Positions 57,711 through 64,000 of a stretch of 64,000 bases of DNA are shown here, one piece after another. This DNA is from Paraphysomonas bandaiensis (Eukaryota > Chrysophyceae). Numbering within the stretch: the stretch's first letter is position 1; each line of letters begins with the position of its first letter. The notes below the pieces were generated by a model, which ran no database searches, was not told the origin of the DNA, and saw only the letters and a program-made list of their open reading frames with translations. The position numbers were made by a program, and so were the translations under genes. The stretch spans positions 1-64,000 of the forward strand of contig CBFFRP010000127.1 of assembly GCA_965644295.1 (NCBI GenBank), read 5' to 3'.

Positions 57711-60700
57711 ATGTCACGAACAACAACTGTCCGAACTAAGTGCGCTGATAACGAGCGTATCGCTGCTCATCTTCTTGACGTGCTGCATAACAAGACATCA
57801 CCTGGACCGAGTACTTTTAAGTTTGCTCTCAAGAAGGCAATCAAGAGTGTCTCTGCGTACCCTCTGCCGATAACCACAGAGCAGGATGCACTGTCATTGG
57901 AGGGTGTTGGGCCGGTGTTGTCCCGAGAGATCATGAAGGCTGCTCTTACCACTGTATCCGTTCCTCCTCCTCCTGCTGCTGCTGCTTCTGATGTACCTTC
58001 CATTAGAAGAAAACCGAACAGTTCTGACAGTGGAACTCCTCGTGATTCCACCACCGGTTTTACCAGTAGAGTATATAAACCAGAGCAAGGAAAGGGACCG
58101 TGGGCTATCATGATATCGCTTAGTATTCTCAATTGTCCCAGCACGAAGCAGCAAATACTAGACTGTATTCGAAGCAATGGTTTGGAGGTACGTCTATATG
58201 CTTATGGTGTCTTTTTCTTCACCAAATATCTGACTTAGTTGCACGAATCATGTAACAATCTTGCGGGAAGTAAATGGACAACTGCACTAAAAACACTCAC
58301 GTCCAAATCTCTGGTGGAATCTCAGCGCCCGTCAACAGTGTCGCTGTCTAACCAGATGGAATTTTACCTTACGGAATATGGTGCAGAACGCGCAATGGCT
58401 TTGAGAGGTTGTAGTGTACGCAACAATGGTAGCACAGTCGCACGCCAACTGGTTGCGTGTGATGTGCCACAAAGCTATTCCGATCCAGGTGATGCTTCTC
58501 TCGCTGCGAAACGCGATGAACCATCCGATATGTTGTCGACAAGAGTTGATGAGGAGGTTGGAAGTACATTTGATCTCACTGCCTGTGGCAACTCTGGCGA
58601 TGAGGAGTTCATAATGATCTTGTCATCCGATGATGAAGCCGCACCACAGTGTTCGGAGTCAATGAATGGGGGCTGTATTCCGGGTGTTAGAACTTGCGAT
58701 CCCTTGGATTATAACCGGAAAATTACTAAAGAATCTAAGTTTGATCGTACAGAGGTTACTTGGGAGGGCAATAGCGACAATGGTGCAAGCACCGTTCTAA
58801 GTTTAAGAGAGCGAATTGCCGCGAAGTTTACATCTCATTCACCAGTGGACGTAAAGTTCAGCCAATGCAATGGTAACTATGAGAGTAATAAATGTAGAGA
58901 TTTATTCACGACAGAGGAATATGATATTGATTTGACACAAGATACATGCGATCAGGCGGAACAAGCACAAAGTAGTGTTGGAAGCAAGCGCAAATTACCT
59001 GATACGATTGTGACGCAGCAGTCATCATTCCCACCCACCGTACGCTGTTCTAGCTATGATTGCCCTATTTCTATAGATAGTGATGAGGGTCCACCATCTC
59101 CAACTTCGCCACCTCCAATTCGTCGATCACTGTCTACTGAAACTCATTCTTCGCCTCCACTTTCAATCCTGCCGGAATGTGTAAATTATGAGTCAAATGT
59201 TTTGTCACAACCAACGACAAATAAAGAGCTTACATCGAGACGAGAAAAAGTCACGAAAAAGAAACGGGTAGCCAAATTTAATTCAAGACCAGATGTAAAT
59301 ATCTACCGTGGTGGTGCGGCTACATTCATGATGAATCAGTCGAAGCGCTCTGATGATAGCCCACCTGGCAGTAAAAGCGACCAATCATCTGGCACAGATA
59401 ACAAAAAGAACACCGCGAAGAAAAAGTGGAATGTTACAGAAGGTTCATGGGAAGTTGTGATGCTTATCGACTGGAGGGAAAAGGACTACCGGTTTATTGA
59501 GGCGTTCATGTTGCAAAAGAATGTTCGAGTCGAGGTGCTATAACTGTATGCTGTATGATGAAATGATTAAGTTTACTTCATGTGGTAAATTCGAATTACG
59601 TGTGACCTGGTATTATATCTTATACTGTCGCTATTGACTTGGCGTGCTTAAAATTTATCACATTATTGCACTAGGTGTGTCAACTTGCTATTGGAGATTA
59701 CATGTGGGTTGCGAAACAGCGAAAATATCCTTCTAATGGAAATGCCTTAAGCAGTGGAAATTTGATGCGACACGACACCGAACTCGGGGGTAATAGTATG
59801 CTCTCACAAGAGGAAGATATGAGAAGTGTGTATAGTATAATTAGTGACACGAGTTCAAATGGATATACAAGTGACAGCTCCAGCAGTGGTAATGCGTCGA
59901 CGGCCCGTAAGGTGCGAAACAAGAGTAAGAAACAAGCACTGCAGGATGCACAACGTAATATGGCAGTACTGGACTGTATTGTGGAGAGGAAAACCGTTTC
60001 TGACCTAGCGTCGAGTATCCAGGATGGTCGATACGATGAGCAAAAGCAACGACTGAAATGTTGTGGGGTTGAACACATTGTTTATCTTGTGGAAGGCCAG
60101 TCGCTGAACCCTCAAGGGGTGGGGGTTGGTTTTCGCCATAAGGCGAAGAATAAAGATAGGTTCTTAGTGCAGTGTAGTGCTGGGGCGAGTGTGACATCCA
60201 GTACAATATTGACTGCGATGGCAGCTACGCAGGTTATACGTGTAGATTGTGTGTTATGTTGTGGTTGTATGTATCTCTCCTGATGTCATGAACATAGGCC
60301 ACTGGGATTGCAACTGGCTTGTGTCGAGATCCTGGAGCTATTGATAGTGAGTGTGAGGAGAATGAGTGCAGTGGTATGGATAATCAGTTCAAGATGCATG
60401 TGGTACAGACTCGGGGTATTGATCACACCGCGATGCACCTACTCTACCTTCACAGGTACTATTTTTAAAGTTTGTTGTATTCGTTCGTTTGTTGCGTATT
60501 CATATGTAGATGATGCACTCAGTTTCCACTTGTGTGTTGTTGTAGGCAAGTAGAGAAACGGTTCTTTTCTCGCTGCAATTCGTCCGACCACTCTAGTATT
60601 GGTCATTCGTACACCGATTTGTTTGACTTCCAGTCTAGCAGCTCACGCAGTAATCGCCTCACAGATGTAGGGCAACTGTTTATTGCTCAGTTACGCCAGG

Positions 60701-61003
60701 CCAACGGCTGTTCCGTTAGTGCAGCGAAATCCATATCAGCTAAATTTGGAGGTACAATGAGGAATATGAATACTACGCTCCGAAGTATGGTTCCTGTTGC
60801 AGCTAAGGTTAGTTAGCCGTGTTTTGTAAGTCGGTTCTGCCGAAGGAATAGCATGTTCATAATGCTAATTTGCTGCGTAGGACTCCATTGCTCATTTGAG
60901 AAAAATTGGTCCAACAGGAAATATGTCTCGAATAGGCCCGAAGCTTGGAAGTTTTATGTCCAATTTAATGTTGATATCTGAGCTCCCGAAGCCGAAAGGA
61001 TAG
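57711..61003 (+). CDS. MUS81: MUS81 structure-specific endonuclease catalytic subunit
   Basis: Exons: 57711-58187, 58239-59534, 59675-60232, 60298-60455, 60546-60807, 60881-61003 (2874 nt, 957 aa). The N-terminal helix-hairpin-helix segment ([31 protein letters not shown]) is followed by a winged-helix-like part ([34 protein letters not shown]). A long Ser/Pro-rich linker comes next. The ERCC4 nuclease domain has [14 protein letters not shown] (~568; the usual VDxRE form) and [28 protein letters not shown] (~690; the ERKxxxDL motif), and ends with a second HhH region. The protein is far longer than the ~550-630 aa of animals and fungi because of the linker and an insertion between the IDWRE and ERK motifs. 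It cuts branched DNA with an EME-type partner. Confidence 0.94.
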
Positions 61004-63226
61004 ACAATGTGTGTTACCCAGTTGTTGTATGTTTATTTCTTCATTATTTAGAAATTAGATGACATGTGTAGTGATATGTATGTGTATAGACGAGTGTATT
61101 ACCGCTATTAAACTGGTTGTACTGGCTGTCACGGTGTTGATCGATTCCTTTACAACGTGTTTCGTAATGTACGCGCCAGTGATAACAAAATTTGTACAAT
61201 ATTGTAATACGTGAAGTGTATAAAACTGCTAGCGATTTCACAATATATTTACTTAATAAAGGTGTGCTACTAATATGTCAAACCAATTAGCCCGAAATTA
61301 TAATTTTCGATCTGATGCCATTGATATTCTGGGTACATGTCAACCTGATAGAATAACGTATAAATTAGTTAACCAGCTGATGGTATTAAAATTCGTTGAT
61401 CCACGTATATATGTTAACGCGTGAATACAAATGTATGTGGCTCTAATGCTCTATTCAACCGCATCTTGCTATTATACAATATACTATTAGGCTTTGTTAT
61501 TCATGTGAAGTTTATATTATCAATCTTTATCATCCAAATAATACGAAGTGTATCCTCCATTAAATACTAAGACTAGCTATAAACTTATTTGATGATATAT
61601 TTATTATCGAAGTATATATATATTAAAATTAGTATACGGTTCGACAATATTACTGTTGCTAATTACTGCATATATTTATCATATACTTTTGCATCATTTC
61701 AATATACTTTCATTTTTTTATTTTCTTAGTCATAGTATTTCAATGTCGTTTATGTACTATTGGCTAGAAGAGGCTACGACAACAAGGTCCTACAACGGTC
61801 AGAAACTTACAAAATAACCCTCCAACGATCTTACAGTTTGTGAAGTGATACAGTAAACTAGTAATAGATAACACCTCTACAACTTGTGACTCAGAAAGCC
61901 AATCTGCGTTCTACTGTATATATGTATATACGCAGAAATTCTTATTTTAGTGCTACGTTGATATGCATTAAGATAAATATCAATGAAATTTCTTAAACAG
62001 AGGCCACTCCTTGGAAATCTAGCACGAATGAAAGACTCGTCCAATGACTTCCTTGGGTAAGTCACACGTAATGTAATTAATTATAACAATAATAGTTTAT
62101 TGTGAACTGCCATAATTTTTCCCCATTTTTTAGTGTATAATAAAAATCGTCAGTGCTAGTCGACAACAAAATGGCTCCAAGTTCATTGAACGAGATGCAT
62201 TTTTATTTGATAATGATACCTACACTACATGTACATCGTTAAAATGCAATGAAATAGAACTTTTCTATTGTGTCCTCCAGCTTTTTTATATCGTTTTCAA
62301 GATAGATTAGGGTTTTGTAACCAATGGCAGATAAAATTTGATCAAAGCAGGGTTATTTTTATCCATCAAGTCTTTTCAATCGATTGCAGAGGGTACCCAT
62401 TATATGACTCTTATTTCTAATATGCATGTGAGGGGGTATGTAGCACTATTAATAGTCACCATCTCATACATACGTGAACACGCATCACTTCAGTTGAGGG
62501 GTTGAAGAGAACATGACGGTCACGTAGATTTATCGGCTTCTGTCTTGAAATCATCTCATTTCATAGCACTATTGAGAGCACTGCAAGAGAACAGTGAGTG
62601 TCGACCGCATCTCATAAGGGCTTTTCACTGGGTCTGAAGTTGCAACCTCCGCCTTAAACAAGTGTGAGTTGAAGGAATGGAACAGCAAGAGCTTCCACAG
62701 CTCACACGGCGGATGTACACACACACATAGTGAGCACGAGCAACATAATAATAGTCATGTAATCTTATTTATGCAGTGATACGAATTATCTCAACCTGCC
62801 TTTACTACGTATAAGTGTCCACGTCTTGCGTCCATGTATGTCCATGTCACGCACAGAGCAGACGTCACTCCATGGTGTACTATTTTATTGGCTGAGAGTG
62901 GATACGAAGTCATTTCTATAAAATTCTCCGATTTTTAGACTTAAATTGTACAGAGTATGGTATCACACACATCATAAAAACAGGTTATTTGGAAGACCAT
63001 TTCCCCGATTTGCGTAGAAATCTAAGAATTTTGTGCGAGTTAGTGTGTATGCCGTATGTACGGTATCTTGTGATGCGTATATGTACAGAGATGTACGATG
63101 CAAAGATGTCAGCAGGCTGAGAGTGAATATCTAGACTAGTATGATGGGGAAGGGAAGAGCAGTTGGACATATTTCACCATCAACCCTATATAAAATCATC
63201 CATAATATGGTTCTTAATCAATTAAC
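61004..63226. other. Long AT-rich spacer between two plus-strand genes
   Basis: 2223 bp without a recognisable gene on either strand; all open frames are short. This is the only place where the strand alternation of the window breaks, so a missed minus-strand gene or RNA would be expected here if the pattern is absolute. Confidence 0.4.
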
Positions 63227-64000
63227 ATGCTAACTGACTCGCCGCTCTCGCCTAGCTGTCAATCACCAAGAAGGAACTGCGTGTATCCGTGTTCCCAGTC
63301 ATCTGATTCATTTGAATCTGAATTTGGTGCTGTTGTCACTGATAGTAACAAAGACAAATACGTCACTAAACTAGAATCATTTGATGATATCTCTGAAAAC
63401 TCTGAAGCAGTTCCGACTGCTACTGTAAAAGCAACAGACCCTAATGCTGAAATGGTTGCTCTGCTGCAACAAATGAAGATTTTGATACAAACCAGTATTG
63501 ACAATATGAATCCTGCCGATTCAGCGCGTGTTGACACAAAAGGGACTACTCCGGTTCGTGATCAGCCCGACGTGGCGCCAAGATGTTCATCTTTGCTATA
63601 TCGACTCCGAAATAGCACAATCTGGTCATATTGGTGGTGTGGTCAGGATATTGACAGCGTAGAAGTCGACAAGCTGATTCATATTTTCTTACTGGTAGGA
63701 TCACTGACCTTTATGATTTATTGTTGATTTTTCTTTCATTGACACATTCCTTACTCATTTTCTAACACACAAAACGTTATGTAAATGCAGGTAAATGTCA
63801 TCGTTATTATCGTACCATTTGAGTCCATTTTCAATTACAACTTTGAATTCTGGAGCGAAGTGGATGATTTGAGTCAAAATTGCGACAGAGAAGACAGATC
63901 ACGATATGTGGATGTCATGTCAGATATTCGTCGCGACTTTCTTACCATAATGGTTGGCTCTGTGCTGGCAACATCTATTTGTGTGATATACTTCATTCTC
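63227..64000 (+). CDS. Partial multipass membrane protein, unknown
   Basis: The first two exons (63227-63694 and 63791 to beyond the window) read in frame. Residues 1-135 are polar, Ser/Asp-rich and probably cytosolic. After WSYWWCGQDIDSVEV a hydrophobic helix (LIHIFLLVNVIVIIVPFESI) spans the intron junction, then a loop with many acidic residues, then a second helix (FLTIMVGSVLATSICVIYFI) at the edge. I do not recognise the family. The gene continues past 64000. Confidence 0.6.

Noticed and set aside
1-64000. tRNA, rRNA or other structural RNA genes
   Set aside because: I scanned for B-box-like GGTTCGA strings and found only isolated hits (for example 53209) without an acceptor stem or A box; none is supported.
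1-64000. Bacterial origin of the window (operons, Shine-Dalgarno sites)
   Set aside because: Abundant GT-AG introns with consistent phases, mitochondrial presequences, and a PSTAIRE CDK, MUS81 and SDE2 show nuclear eukaryotic DNA.

Overview
This is nuclear DNA from a eukaryote, probably a free-living protist. The genes are split by short GT-AG introns (mostly about 30-130 bp). AT-rich spacers separate them, and there are several families of small transposons. I rebuilt 20 complete genes and one that runs off the right edge. In every multi-exon model the summed coding length is divisible by three and the phases agree across all junctions. The mix (monofunctional formate-THF ligase, LtrA, glycine amidinotransferase, protist/nematode-type GH25 lysozyme, GH20 hexosaminidase, PHB-depolymerase-like esterase) would fit a heterotrophic or phagotrophic protist such as a stramenopile, but no marker here fixes the lineage.

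Layout, left to right: repeat island (1-2391); ABCA transporter (-); ATP-grasp ligase (+); mitochondrial FolD (-) and formate-THF ligase (+), divergent; small SET protein (-); LtrA membrane protein (+); DEP-flavin disulfide oxidoreductase fusion (-); secreted GH25-type lysozyme (+); SDE2-like protein with SPRY and SAP (-); ADCK/UbiB-type kinase (+); myristoylated AGC kinase (-); internally duplicated esterase (+); secreted nucleoside hydrolase (-); MAP2K-like kinase (+); C2-domain protein (-); PAP2 phosphatase (+); PSTAIRE CDK (-); glycine amidinotransferase (+); hexosaminidase (-); MUS81 nuclease (+); partial membrane protein (+).

Two large-scale patterns stand out. First, the first 20 genes alternate strand without exception, so the whole region is a chain of divergent and convergent pairs. 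Second, every mobile element I could delimit lies in 3' flanking space (between convergent genes, or beyond the 3' end of the ABCA gene), and none lies in a divergent promoter space. The elements include a Mutator-like miniature element with an exact 9-bp target duplication, hAT-like elements (one with an exact 8-bp duplication), a foldback element, a non-LTR retrotransposon remnant, and a repeat family nested inside a hAT-like element with an exact 16-bp flanking duplication.

Functionally, FolD and formate-THF ligase together carry out the C1-tetrahydrofolate interconversions done by one fused protein in animals. Lysozyme, hexosaminidase, the esterase and the nucleoside hydrolase all have signal peptides and form a plausible secreted or phagosomal digestive set. 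Three kinases (CDK, MAP2K, AGC) are unlinked housekeeping or signalling genes.
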